Below, piece after piece: positions 52,567 to 62,698 of a DNA stretch of 64,000 nt; the stretch's first letter is position 1; each line of letters begins with the position of its first letter. Source of the stretch: Zygnema cylindricum (Eukaryota; Streptophyta; Zygnematophyceae; Zygnematales; Zygnemataceae); assembly GCA_037447655.1 (NCBI GenBank), contig JBBHKE010002609.1, positions 299,350 to 363,349 on the forward strand. The letters run 5' to 3'. The translations under genes and the position numbers were made by a program. The notes under the pieces are model-generated. The model was not told where the DNA came from and did no database searches. It saw only the letters and a list, made by a program, of their open reading frames with translations.

Positions 52567-53300
52567 AATCCGGAATAGAAGATAAACGAATTGGTATAGT
52601 AAATTTATAAAGTTGGCTGAAATCTGATGATTTTATGATAAATCCGGGTTGACTAAATAATTATGGTATTCACAAAGGGTCTAATGAGATTACTTCCGTT
52701 GTTAATGATTCAAAAATGTCCGCCCCTATGTTAACTGCGGCATAGGCATGCAAGATCAGCGCGGAATGAGCCGTAGTAGGCATAGGTTGCAGGGCCAAGA
52801 TAAGAGGTAAGCAGATTTTGCGTTCCAAAAAATTGTTTGGTCTGTAAGAAAATGTTTGATCGTGCACATCAACCCCCCCCCCTACGCGGAAAATCACGTC
52901 TTCGCCAACAAGGCATTCATAATCACTACACTTGGTGACCAAGTCGTGGGCATATATTTTTTCAAAATTTGTCTCTGATCAACTCTAAAAACTGGAAGCA
53001 GACTGGTTCCTATGTAAATCCGAGGATTGGTTCTGTGGTGCGTGCGCAGGTCAAAAGATGTGTGGTTGTAGGTCGTAATTTCTCTGCTGTAAGACCTATT
53101 TTGACTGCATAATCTGACCCAAGAATAATCGGTTTAGCCCCTGTGTCCATGAGAGGTAATGCCGAGCAAACACATTAACAGTTAATACTCTTAGTTTGTT
53201 ATCCAAAAACTTTTGTGCGGTGTAAGACTGGCTCGCTCTTCAAGAGTGATTGCTTTAAGAGAGAGTGAGTTTTGATTATTCTGAAGGGCATGTAATGCAT
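52567..53300 (-). pseudogene. Ty3/gypsy protease and linker to the methyltransferase
   Basis: The protease motif LPLMDTGAKPIILGSDYAVK lies at about 53105-53160 (catalytic D-T-G at 53139-53147). Downstream a 90-codon frame (52942-52670: GEDVIFRVGGGVDVHDQTFS, LERKICLPLILALQP) has no recognised domain; a C run at 52869-52878 may have shifted the frame. The sequence continues to 52567, where Copia C is inserted, and resumes at 40383 with the methyltransferase. It is broken by stops. The protease cuts the polyprotein; the role of the linker is unknown. Confidence 0.75.
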
Positions 53301-53307
53301 GTGCAAA

Positions 53308-54234
53308 TTACTCAAATTGAGTTGGATCCGCGGATTTGGTGTCCCGCACCAGATCCAAAAGCATGGGAGACAATATTGATAACCGCTCTTGGACCTTATA
53401 GGTGTCCTGGATACTTTTCTCTAGGATTGTTAGTGCCTCAACTGTGATGCTGGAGGCGGTTTGCGAAATAGGTGAGAGAGTTTCTTTAGCAAATGATAAT
53501 GGGATACAAGTGTTAATAGACTTTGAATCGCGGTTATGATCGGGAGTCCCTTTAAATTGAGCTGCCCGCTGTTGAATAGTGGACTCCCGTAGAGATCCGC
53601 CTGCGAAAGAGGGCATGTGAACCACGGTTTGAGCCATCCCATATAATTGCGGTTTGACCTGCGCCATAAGCGCTGCAAACTGCTCCTTCGTCATGGCCGC
53701 AATGGTAGCCTACATCTCATCTTTATTTCAATCCCTCTGGCTGATTTTGGGAGGTGTGTCATTCTCTACCTCTTTAGGCGGAGTGACCAATTTCGCTAAG
53801 CGGGCAGGTATACCCCCATTTTTGATTTGATTTTGACAACTGAAATCGAGGTTTTTAATGTGACATTGGTGAATGTAATGACCTGTTTGATTACAATGAG
53901 TACACGTGGCTGTCTTATCCGGACAGCTGCGTGCGTCGTGACCACTACTACCCAACCGGAAGCAAAAACGCACCTCGAGGGTTGTTGGGAAAGATCACAT
54001 GGCCGCAGTCCTTGGAGGTCTAGGATTTGGCCATGGGCGTGGGTTAGGATTTAGGTATGGATTCGGATTTGTATGATCCCTTAGGAAAGGCTTAGGCCGC
54101 TCGTGAGCGTCCCACAAGTTGGTCTGCATTTCATACCGTACGGCATATTCTGCAGCCTGCTCGAAGGTGAATTTTAGACCATATGTTTCAATTAAATGAT
54201 TTTGAATGAACCGCCAAGATTGGGTGGGAAATTA
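53308..54234 (-). pseudogene. Ty3/gypsy gag, C-terminal half
   Basis: From 54234 downward: PTQSWRFIQNHLIETYGLKF (capsid), then nucleocapsid with two CCHC-type knuckles (53973-53840), the first altered (CFRLGSSGHDARSC), the second complete (CTHCNQTGHYIHQC), and a Ser/Thr-rich tail (53694-53308). Its N-terminal half lies at 60576-61260. The join across Copia D is in frame if the element and one copy of its AATTR duplication are removed, which confirms a single original gag. Confidence 0.82.
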
Positions 54235-55225
54235 TGAAACTCTGAGACCTCCATTGGTACTCAGAGTAGGCAACTTGCTAAAAGCCTCTAGGATAACCTC
54301 AGTTCTTTAAGCTTTGTCTGAATATTGCTGACACTTCGACAGAATACAAACTGACCGAACTGCACCCCTTGGAAGGGCTAACTCCCCTGAGTCTGCCACA
54401 AAAAGAATCCTTGAATTTGCTCCCCTGAACAGATAATTATCAATGGTCAAAGATGACCCTTTTATACTAGAGCTCTCTGAGAGAGAGGCGGCTACCTCTA
54501 ATTTTCTAAGTCCTAAACCCCTCTCTAAACCCTCTCCTACTGATAAACAAAGCCAATCAATTGAGTGTACAGTACAAAAAGGTATTTGGTCCATAGTACT
54601 TTTTGTACGGCCATTGTACGACATGGCCAGAAAGACGACGCCTGCCATATCCGGTTTCGCCATAGTAAGTCCCGGAAATACCGTCATCCAATGTCATGCT
54701 GCAACGTGTCACCCGTTGTGGTTATGACCGCCAACCGCCAAATCGACCATTCCGCGATGCCGGCTTCTTTCTCCGTTGTTAGATTGATGTCGACTTTAAT
54801 TTATAGCCGTTAAATTACAAGTAGTACATTTCCAGTGTAATTCTATTTTAACTGTGTTTGTGTGATTGTGGTCCGTTTGTCAGTAAATCAAACTTCTCTA
54901 TATCGTCATATCTAAGTAGCTATCGTACCCTATATACTTCAGCACTGGTCTTAGACTACAAGGTAAGACTAACGGCTACTTTGACGGATGGTAGGTACCA
55001 CGATTAAATCCTGGGTCCGTCAATCCTTTTGGTAAGTCTACCAAGAATCTGCCTTCTGACTCTAGAAGTAGCATAGGCTGCCATGGCTCTAGCTTCCTCT
55101 CCAGCCTTTAGTGACTACGACAAGTACGAGGGCTAGAGAGAGAAGCTAGAAGCAGGCTGCCTCTGCTTTTTCCTATTCCTATTTAAATCATTTGAATAAC
55201 CTAGAAAATACCTTTAATTTGAACA
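54235..55225 (-). repeat. 3' LTR of Copia D
   Basis: 991 bp, TGTTCAAATTAAAGG to AGAGTTTCA on the minus strand. It contains the hairpin TTGACGGA...TCCGTCAA at 54981-55023. Confidence 0.92.
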
Positions 55226-55238
55226 CTCCCCTTATTTT

Positions 55239-57032
55239 CTAGTCACTTTTAATTTTAAGTCCACATCTCTCTCTGCAAAAAAATAATTTAGGAGAAGGTA
55301 GATGCTTAGTCATCATGTCTACCACCATCTCACTGTTTGGTATGTATTCTAGACATATTATTTTGTTCTCCACCTTTTCCCTAACAAAGCTAAGTCTGAT
55401 GTCCATGTGTTTTGCTTTAAAATGATGTGTCGAATTAGCAGCAATTGCAATTGCTGCTTGATTATCACATAATATTTTCAAAATTCCACTCTTAAGATGC
55501 CCCAATTCACCAAGCAATGATTTGACCCACATCAATTCCTTCACAGCAGAGGAAGATGCCATATACTCTGCCTCCATGGTAGACTGATCAATGACCTTTT
55601 GCTGCTTACTGCTCCAGCAACAAGCACCATTTCCCACATACAACACATATCCAGATGTACATCTTCTCATCGGAGCATCCCCATAGCTGGCATCACTCCC
55701 AGTGGTGATGTCAGTGTTTTCCCAACCCAGATGCAGCCATAGATCCCTAGTTCCTATGAGATATCTAAGGACCTTTTTTGCTGCTTCCCAATCCCTTTTG
55801 GTAGGAGCATTTAGACTCCTAGTTAACACTCCTACAGCTGCTGCCAAATTCGGTCTGGTACAATTCATAAAATATATCAGACTGCCCACTACCTGACTGT
55901 ATGGAATAGTTTGCATAAACTTCTTTTCTTCTGGACCTAGTTCATTATCTAGAATTAGGATGTCTCCTTCCTCACTCCCCTCACTTCCCTTCTTTAGATC
56001 CATGGGAGTCATGCAACTGTTGGTTTTGTTCATCTGAAATTTTTCCAGCATGTTTCCAATTGCCTCTTTCTTAGTTAGTCTAATTATCCTCTTTTTCCTA
56101 TCTCTCTCTACTTGTAATCCCATAATATATCTAGCCTCCCCCATATCCTTCATTTCGAATCTTCCCTTAAGATCTGTTTTTAGTTTGTTAATTTTCTTTA
56201 ATGACTTACTTAGAACAAGAAGATCATCAACGTAAATTGCAATAAAGATGACACCTTCCTCATCTTCAAAAACATAAATTGAATGGTCTGAACTGATGCG
56301 AAAGTATCCTAGACTGGTAAGGAACTCATCAAGTTTCTTGTTCCACTGTCTGGGCGCCTGTTTCAAACCATAGAGAGATTTGATTAGCCAGCATACCTTA
56401 CTTTCCTCTCCTTGTTCCACGAATCCTTCCGGTTGTCGCATGAAGATCTCCTCCTCTAGTTCTCCATGTAGGAACGTTGTCTTTATGTCCATCTGGTGTA
56501 CTTCCATGTCTTTTACAGCTGCCAGACTGAGAAGTATTTGGGCCGAGGGAAATCTGACGACCGAAGCGAAGGTTTCTTCGTAGTCTATTCCCTCTTTCTG
56601 AGTAAAACCTTTTGCCACTAACTGAGCCTTATACCGCTCAATTGTATTGTCCGGATTCAGTTTTAGTTTGAAAACCCACTTACATCCAATTGGTTTTCTA
56701 TCGGGTGGACAGTCCACCAGCTCCCATGTATCAGACGCTATGATTGAAGCCATTTCTTCATTGATGGTCATCTTCCACCGGTTCCTTTCCGAACAGTTCA
56801 TTGCCTCTTCATATGTTTGAGGTTCATCCGGGTGAGATAGTTTAGTTACCTTGTTATTAACTTGTTTCTCTTTAAGCCTTTTGCTGCTTCTTCTCCCTCC
56901 CTCAAAATCTGCGGCTAGAATAGATGGTTTTCGTGGATTCTTTCGATTCACCACGGCTTCTCCCCTGTCCCTATGAACCATATCCGTTTCCACCACGTCT
57001 TTCGCTTGTGTCATTGGAGTTTCCAAGTTCAA
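55239..57032 (-). CDS. Copia D reverse transcriptase-RNase H, intact 597-codon frame
   Basis: The longest intact frame in the window. The N-terminal 100 residues are a charged linker. RT begins near KPIGCKWVFKLKLNPDNTIE and shows [62 protein letters not shown] (catalytic YVDD) and [19 protein letters not shown]. RNase H follows with [57 protein letters not shown] and KHMDIRLSFVREKVENK, ending SEMVVDMMTKHLPSPKL near the C-terminus. All usual catalytic residues of RT and RNase H appear present. It is detached from integrase by a frameshift near 57050-57160. It copies element RNA into DNA; activity would require the upstream frame. Confidence 0.93.
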   Translation of the reverse strand: MNLETPMTQAKDVVETDMVHRDRGEAVVNRKNPRKPSILAADFEGGRRSSKRLKEKQVNNKVTKLSHPDEPQTYEEAMNCSERNRWKMTINEEMASIIASDTWELVDCPPDRKPIGCKWVFKLKLNPDNTIERYKAQLVAKGFTQKEGIDYEETFASVVRFPSAQILLSLAAVKDMEVHQMDIKTTFLHGELEEEIFMRQPEGFVEQGEESKVCWLIKSLYGLKQAPRQWNKKLDEFLTSLGYFRISSDHSIYVFEDEEGVIFIAIYVDDLLVLSKSLKKINKLKTDLKGRFEMKDMGEARYIMGLQVERDRKKRIIRLTKKEAIGNMLEKFQMNKTNSCMTPMDLKKGSEGSEEGDILILDNELGPEEKKFMQTIPYSQVVGSLIYFMNCTRPNLAAAVGVLTRSLNAPTKRDWEAAKKVLRYLIGTRDLWLHLGWENTDITTGSDASYGDAPMRRCTSGYVLYVGNGACCWSSKQQKVIDQSTMEAEYMASSSAVKELMWVKSLLGELGHLKSGILKILCDNQAAIAIAANSTHHFKAKHMDIRLSFVREKVENKIICLEYIPNSEMVVDMMTKHLPSPKLFFCRERCGLKIKSD

Positions 57033-57160
57033 GTCTTTCTCTGTCTGTTTGAAACTGCAAGGATATCATCCGAACCTGCAAGAGTATCGTCTTCTTAAAA
57101 ACCTAGATAGTTAGAGAGATGAAAGTCATCAGAATTGTCTGACTCAAACCTGATTCTGAC

Positions 57161-58107
57161 TCATTTTGAGGATTTAAAGGGATCTACTGACTTCCATTCA
57201 TCCATAGCTACCAGATGTTTTACTAAAATTATATCTTCTCTCTTTAGATCATACACTCTATACCCTTTTACATCCTCATCATATCCTAGCAAGTATCCGG
57301 GTTTGCCTTTAGGATCTAGTTTCCAGTTTGATTTATCTGTATCTAAACTGAAGACTTTACTACCAAAAACCTTTAAGTGAGATAGATCTGGTTTTAGGCC
57401 GGTCCATTTCTCATATGGAGTTTGGCCTTTCACCGCCAAAGTTAGAACTGTGTTTCTCAAATAATTAGCACAATTCATAGCTTCTGCCCAAAATCTTTTT
57501 CCTATCCTTTTATCTGACGACATACTCCGAGCACTATCATTTAGTGTCCTATTCAATCTCTCGGCAACACCATTCTGTTCCGGGTTTTCTGGAACTGTCT
57601 TTTGATGTTGAACACCATCCTCATTTAAGAACTCCTCAAACTGATTAGAGGTATATTCCCCTCCATTATCATTTTTTACTCTCTTTATTGAGGTCTCGTG
57701 AAGTTTCTTGACCCATGCCTTATATTGTTTGAAATACTCCGGAGTTTCTGATTTATTTTTCAGAAAATATACACGGGAGTACCGGGACCAATCATCAGTA
57801 ATGGTTAGCATAAATATTTTGCCTCCAGGTGATGGCACTCTCGCCAGTCCTCAAATTTCTGTGTGTACCAAATCAAGAACTTTTTTTCTTTTATAAGTTG
57901 CTTCCTTTGGGAATGGTAATGTGTGTGCTTTACCTTGAGCACACCCACTGCAATCACTCACATTATCATTTTCCCCAAAGCGTATCCCTTCAACTACTCC
58001 CTATTTTTTCATTTCTTTTAACTTTTCTAGATTCACATGCCCAAGTCTCTTATGCGACAACGTAATATCATTGACACCAGCATAGTAAAGTTTGAGTTTT
58101 TCATTAC
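57161..58107 (-). pseudogene. Copia D integrase
   Basis: 57838-57161 reads LTITDDWSRYSRVYFLKNKS (first catalytic Asp), KNDNGGEYTSNQFEEF (second; Asn replaces the usual Ser before D), PENPEQNGVAERLNRTL (Glu), and KPDLSHLKVFGSKVFSLDTD. The GAG-pre-integrase zinc region lies above it at about 57845-58107 in another frame (CSGCAQGKAHTLPFP-like). Stops at about 57840 and a shift near 58105 separate it from gag-protease. Confidence 0.87.
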
Positions 58108-59520
58108 TTAAAGCAAGCCTTGGCCACCTTTCTCAGCAGTGAAATACACATCTTCCTCAAAGCTAGCAGTAAAGACACCTTTCCTGGTGCTAGTTTCAAA
58201 TCCTTTATTATCTAATACAGACGTAGAGATAAGATTTTTTTTTAACTCTGGAATAAGCAATACATCGGAGAACGTAACTATTGAGGTTTTTCCGTCCACT
58301 ACGACTTTCAGATCATCCGATCCTACATAAGTAGTGGTCACTACCCTCCCATCCCCATATTCAATCTCTACTGTTGGGATCTTTCTCAGCTTAGTAAACA
58401 GATGCTTATCTTTGCACATGTGCATGGATGCACCAGAATCCACAATCCAGCCTTGTTCACCTTTCAGTCCGCCGAAAGCACATTTCTGCTTTCGTGGAAT
58501 TTCGACTTCTCTTTTTGCCTCCAACTCCTCATCCAAAAGAAGTTCGTCGTCCTCCTCATCGAATTCTTCCTCGAGTACTTGTGTGACAAATGCCTTTTTC
58601 TTCCCTCGTGTTTGACCCCCGGTATGCCCCTCCTTTATCCGAAGCTCGGTCAGTTTGGTACATTCTGCCATGTAATGCCCGGGTTTCTTACAAAAATGAC
58701 AAAGCCCCTTTGGTCCCCTTGTTCCGGATTCATCAGATTGATTTTTTAGGTCTTTCCCTCCATGACTTCCAAGGGGTTTCCATGAATCTTTGTTTCTCCA
58801 ACTTGCTCCAACCGCCAAGGCTTGTCCATTTTTAACTCCCTTCCAGATTTCGATTGTATTCTCTCGGACGAGAATCATACCAACTACTGAATTCCATATC
58901 CACCTGGAGTCCGGTAGATCCTGTACCCGGTTTACAATGTTCTCATACTCATCGGGTAGTTTCATGAGTAAGCAGTGTACCTTTGGCTTCTCGGTTTCTA
59001 CTTTTCCGGCACACTCTAACTCCATGAAGAGTATAGTCAACTCATTACAGAAATCGAGCATCTTCTCTCCTTTGAGAAAGTATCCATTGATCCTTTGGTC
59101 TGCAAGCTTCTGTTCCTGAATATTACCGCTACGGTACATCTCTATAAGCGCATCCCACAGATCGGATGCTTTTTCCACCTGCAAATGAGGCCTTGCGAGT
59201 CCTTGTGTGAGATGATGGAGGACAAAATGCTTGGCTGCCGTGTTGCTGTAGTCCCAGGTATCGATATCATTCTCCTCATTTCTTAGAATAGGAGACATGA
59301 AAGTAGATCCGGTTGCTATAGGTGTGGTTTTCTCTTTTTCTTTCCTTTTTTCCATCACGATGCTTTCTCCGTCTTCAAACTCCTCTGATGACGGTAGATG
59401 TGATTTCCTACCAAATCTGCTTCCTCCAAACCCTGGAGGAGTAGGTGGACCGGATGGGCGCTTCACTCGCCCACTCACTATTCCCCAAAATCTTTTCTCA
59501 CATAGGGCTCCTATCATCAT
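58108..59520 (-). CDS. Copia D gag-protease, 470-codon frame
   Basis: The frame starts at an internal ATG (MMIGALCEKRFWGIVSGRVK). The true start is likely upstream in the LTR, where ATGGAGGTCTTAGAGTTG leads in frame through the primer site (QVMGPP) to FNGTGFI, but a TAG just before WESMMIG breaks it. Capsid motifs are MLDFCNELTILFMELECAGK and LLMKLPDEYENIVNRV. The CCHC knuckle is CHFCKKPGHYMAEC at about residue 290, followed by an acidic stretch (EEEFDEEDDELLLDEELE), then protease GWIVDSGASMHMC at about residue 362 and the region LRKIPTVEIEYGDGRVVTT. Gag packages RNA; the protease matures the polyprotein. Confidence 0.9.
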   Translation of the reverse strand: MMIGALCEKRFWGIVSGRVKRPSGPPTPPGFGGSRFGRKSHLPSSEEFEDGESIVMEKRKEKEKTTPIATGSTFMSPILRNEENDIDTWDYSNTAAKHFVLHHLTQGLARPHLQVEKASDLWDALIEMYRSGNIQEQKLADQRINGYFLKGEKMLDFCNELTILFMELECAGKVETEKPKVHCLLMKLPDEYENIVNRVQDLPDSRWIWNSVVGMILVRENTIEIWKGVKNGQALAVGASWRNKDSWKPLGSHGGKDLKNQSDESGTRGPKGLCHFCKKPGHYMAECTKLTELRIKEGHTGGQTRGKKKAFVTQVLEEEFDEEDDELLLDEELEAKREVEIPRKQKCAFGGLKGEQGWIVDSGASMHMCKDKHLFTKLRKIPTVEIEYGDGRVVTTTYVGSDDLKVVVDGKTSIVTFSDVLLIPELKKNLISTSVLDNKGFETSTRKGVFTASFEEDVYFTAEKGGQGLL

Positions 59521-59569
59521 ACTCTCCCACTAGATGAACCCAGTCCCATTGAATATGGGCACCGTAAAG

Positions 59570-59584
59570 GGTGGGCCCATAACC
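59570..59584 (-). promoter_or_regulatory. primer-binding site of Copia D (internal tRNA-iMet type)
   Basis: On the minus strand GGTTATGGGCCCACC, identical to that of Copia B, directly adjoining the 5' LTR end (AGAGTTGCA). It also encodes VMGPP in the gag frame. Confidence 0.8.
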
Positions 59585-60575
59585 TGCAACTCTAAGACCT
59601 CCATTGGTACTCAGAGTAGGCAGCTTGCTAGAAGCCTCTAAGATAACCTCAATTCTTTCAGCTTTGTCTGAATATTGCTGACACCTTAACAGAATACAGA
59701 CTGACGGAATTGCACCCCTTGGAAGGGCTGACTCCCTTGAGTCAGCCAAATAAAGAATCCTTGAATTTGCTCCCTTGTGCAATTAATTATAAATGGTCAA
59801 AGATGACCTTTTTATACAATAGCTCTCTAAGAGAGAGGCGGCTACCTCTAATTTTTGAAGTCCTAAACCCCTCTCTAAACCCTCTCCTACTGATGTACGA
59901 AGACAATCAATTGAGTGTAGAGTACAGAAAGGTACTTGGTCCGCAGTAATTTATGTACGGCCATTGTACGACATGGCAAGAAAGACGACGCCTGCCATAT
60001 CCGGGTTCGCCATAGTATGTCCCGGAGATACCGTCATCCAATGTCATGCTGCCACGTGTCACCCGTTGTGGTTATGATCGCAAACCGCCAAATCGATCAT
60101 TCCGCGATACCGGCTTCTTTCTCCGTCATTAGTTTGATGTCGGCTTTAATTTATAGCCGATAAAATACAAGTAGTACATTTCTAGTGTAATTCTATTTTA
60201 GCTGTGTCTTTGTGATTGTGGTCCGTTTGTCACTAAATCAAACTTCTCTATATCGTCATGTTTATGTAGCTATCGTACCCTATATACTTCAACACTGGTG
60301 TTAGACTACAGGGTAAGACTAACGGCTACTTTGACGGATGGTAGGTACCAGTATTAAATCCTGGGTCCGTTAATCCTTTTGGTAAGTTTACCAAGAATCT
60401 GCCTTCTGACTCTAGAAGGAGCAAAGGCAGCCATGGCTCTAGCTTCCTCTCCAGCCTTCAGTGACTACAACAAGTATGGGGGCTAGAGAGAGAAGCTAGA
60501 AGCAGACTACCTCTGCTTTTTCCTGTTTCTATTTAAATCGTTTGAACAACCTAGAAAATCCCTTTAATTTCAACA
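59585..60575 (-). repeat. 5' LTR of Copia D
   Basis: 991 bp, highly similar to the 3' LTR. The hairpin is at 60331-60373. Near its end ATGGAGGTCTTAGAGTTG is the presumed gag start. Confidence 0.92.
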
Positions 60576-61260
60576 AATTGTTCCAGAAATTTTTGAGCTA
60601 CCTCTGTATATGACATTAGGTCAGGCAGGGCTTCTCGTAAGGTCTCTATACGTGCTCGCAACGCCAGGGCAATTTCGCCCGGTCTGCGCTCAAAATTCAT
60701 TAGTTCTTTGACCTGATCGCGGTTTTGCATTCTGTATTCATCTTGAAGCAAACCAAAAACAAAGGATACCGGATTCCGTAAGGGAACCAGCATAGTTGCT
60801 CGGGCAAGTATTGCTGCTCGAGCTGCTACTATGAATTGATGAGAGACCTTCAGTTTTTCTGGTGAGATTTCATTACTTGAGGAGTCATAAACGGCGGGAA
60901 CCGCAGCTAGGAAAAGAACCTCTGGGCTACCACTTATGGCTAGTGAGTCGGAATAGGCGGGTGCCATTTCAGTCATGGCACAAATTGCCGCATATTTCCG
61001 AGTATAGAGAGATAAGGCATATCCCCTTAGGTATCGTTCAGCAAAGTAAAAGCCACACGCAAATCATAACGGTCTTGATACCAGAATGCGAGATCGCTCA
61101 TCTCAGTATCAAAAAACATGCAAAAATGTGACAAGGACATAGTGTCCTTGAGACCCGAAAAACAAAACTGATTTTTACCTCCTCTGGTGTCCATGGACGG
61201 GGCCATGTCCACGCTAAAGGGACTCGAGTTAGTGTGTATAGTCCCGCCCAACAGAAAAGG
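60576..61260 (-). pseudogene. Ty3/gypsy gag, N-terminal half
   Basis: From about 61251: MGGTIHTNSSPFSVDMAPSM, FWYQDRYDLRVAFTLLND, then in another frame (60976-60576) MTEMAPAYSDSLAISGSPEV, VVAARAAILARA-like IVAARAAILARATMLVPLRN, FERRPGEIALALRARIETL and VAQKFLEQF. The last part reads on into 54234 (PTQSWRF) across Copia D. It resembles a Ty3/gypsy capsid by position and by its knuckle-bearing continuation, though no signature residue proves it alone. One frameshift falls near 61020. Confidence 0.7.
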
Positions 61261-62698
61261 TGAAAGGGGTAAGTTTAGATCCCTGATATTAAGGGAGTCT
61301 ATGTCACAATCTTCCCCCTAACCGTGGGAAGAAGACGAGGAGACAGACGATGTAGTTATATGTGTGAGAGAGATACCAGATCTGGATCTGGGTGAACTTG
61401 TAAGCTAAGATTGCCCTGTATGGTAGGGAGACTGTAACGGAGAGGAACCGACAGGAATGGAATCCTCGGCCGGTCTACGGTAAAGACTCGCGCTTCTAGT
61501 GGTACTCGTCAGAAACTCTAAGTTATTCCAGTTTGTTGGCATGTAACCAACCAATCGGACTATCCGGATGCAACTATATAACACACACTAATCAAGGTCA
61601 GTGTGCAAATGCCCACTGCCAGATCTACCAATCAATTATACCAAAAGTAAATAAATCCACGCAAATAGACACCACCCCCACAATTCAGTGTATTCTGTAT
61701 CACCAGGGTTAGTCTAACTACGAACCCTCCCTAACAAGGCCGTTCACAGCCAAATCTAGGCAGACTTCAAGAATTCACTTCAAACCACACCAAGAAGAAA
61801 ACATGTCACCTATGCAGGGCCACTAGTGGCCAGATTTAATAGAAACAGGAAACTATCAGGGCCAACAAGGCCAAATGTAAAGAAAATCAGGAAACTATTA
61901 GGGCCAACAAGGCCAAATGTAAAGAAAAACAGGAAGGCGCTATCCAAGACCAATCACGGTCAGATCTAAGAAAATGTGACAAAATGCCCTATACAAATAG
62001 AAGGCTCAGCCTTTGGTTGTAAATAAATCCCTCTAAACGGCTGCACGTAACTACCTACTTCACGCCTGCACCCACAAAGAACTGACTACTCACCAGAGAG
62101 CGATAGCACCAAGTATGGTATGGCGAGCTCCAATCCCTCTCCAATTCTTGATTGTCGAGAAACACCACAGCTTAATGACCAACTTAGTTAGTAGCCTATT
62201 AGGGCACGCGTATCAGCCTTAGGCCACGCTCTGCCCGACTATAAAGCAATGATAATTTTCCCGAAAACTCGTGCAACCTTATTTATATAAATATATGTAT
62301 ATATGTTTTTAGGTTTATTTTTTCTCTTCTAAGTTTTAAGTTTACTAAGTGTTATGAGTGAGTTAATCCGGTAGAAGAGTGAGGAGAAAACGATACCGGA
62401 TTATTCAACACTCTCAAATCCAACAACTCAACAAAAACTAGACAATGAATAGAATGAAAACAAGCAAGTATTGTAAAATGCCAACAATTCAACCATAAAC
62501 TGAACTTCAAACACAATTAAACAAGCAGTTAAGAAAATTCAAAAAGAACCAAGCAAATTGAAAAGCAACAGATTAAAGAAACAACAAATTGAAGAAACTA
62601 GAAAATTTAAGAGACTGCAAATTTAAGAAACTGAAACAACAATTTGCAGACACAACAAATTGAAGAGATTTGAAATATTAACACGGGAATATTTGCGA
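61261..62698 (-). other. gypsy leader, non-coding
   Basis: 1.4 kb between gag and the R1 repeat, without a convincing frame. It contains a 42-bp tandem repeat (about 61846-61930, GGGCCAACAAGGCCAAATG repeated) and A-rich runs at 62430-62660. If R1 is the 5' LTR, this is the untranslated leader; the start of R1 at 62699 would then mark the primer-site region. Confidence 0.5.
61846..61930. repeat. 42-bp tandem repeat in the gypsy leader
   Basis: Two units of CAGGAAACTATCAGGGCCAA followed by CAAGGCCAAATGTAAAGAAA, with one or two differences. Confidence 0.8.

Larger units (their letters stand above)
54235..60575 (-). mobile_element. Ty1/Copia LTR retrotransposon D, inserted in gypsy gag
   Basis: LTRs of 991 bp lie at 54235-55225 (3') and 59585-60575 (5'). 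The primer site is at 59570-59584 and the purine primer at 55226-55242. The minus-strand order is gag-PR, IN, RT, RH. Flanks AATTA (54230-54234) and AATTG (60576-60580) form a one-mismatch target duplication. It is related to Copia C (shared purine primer, LTR hairpin and gag motifs) and, like B and C, has its gag start in the LTR. Confidence 0.94.
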
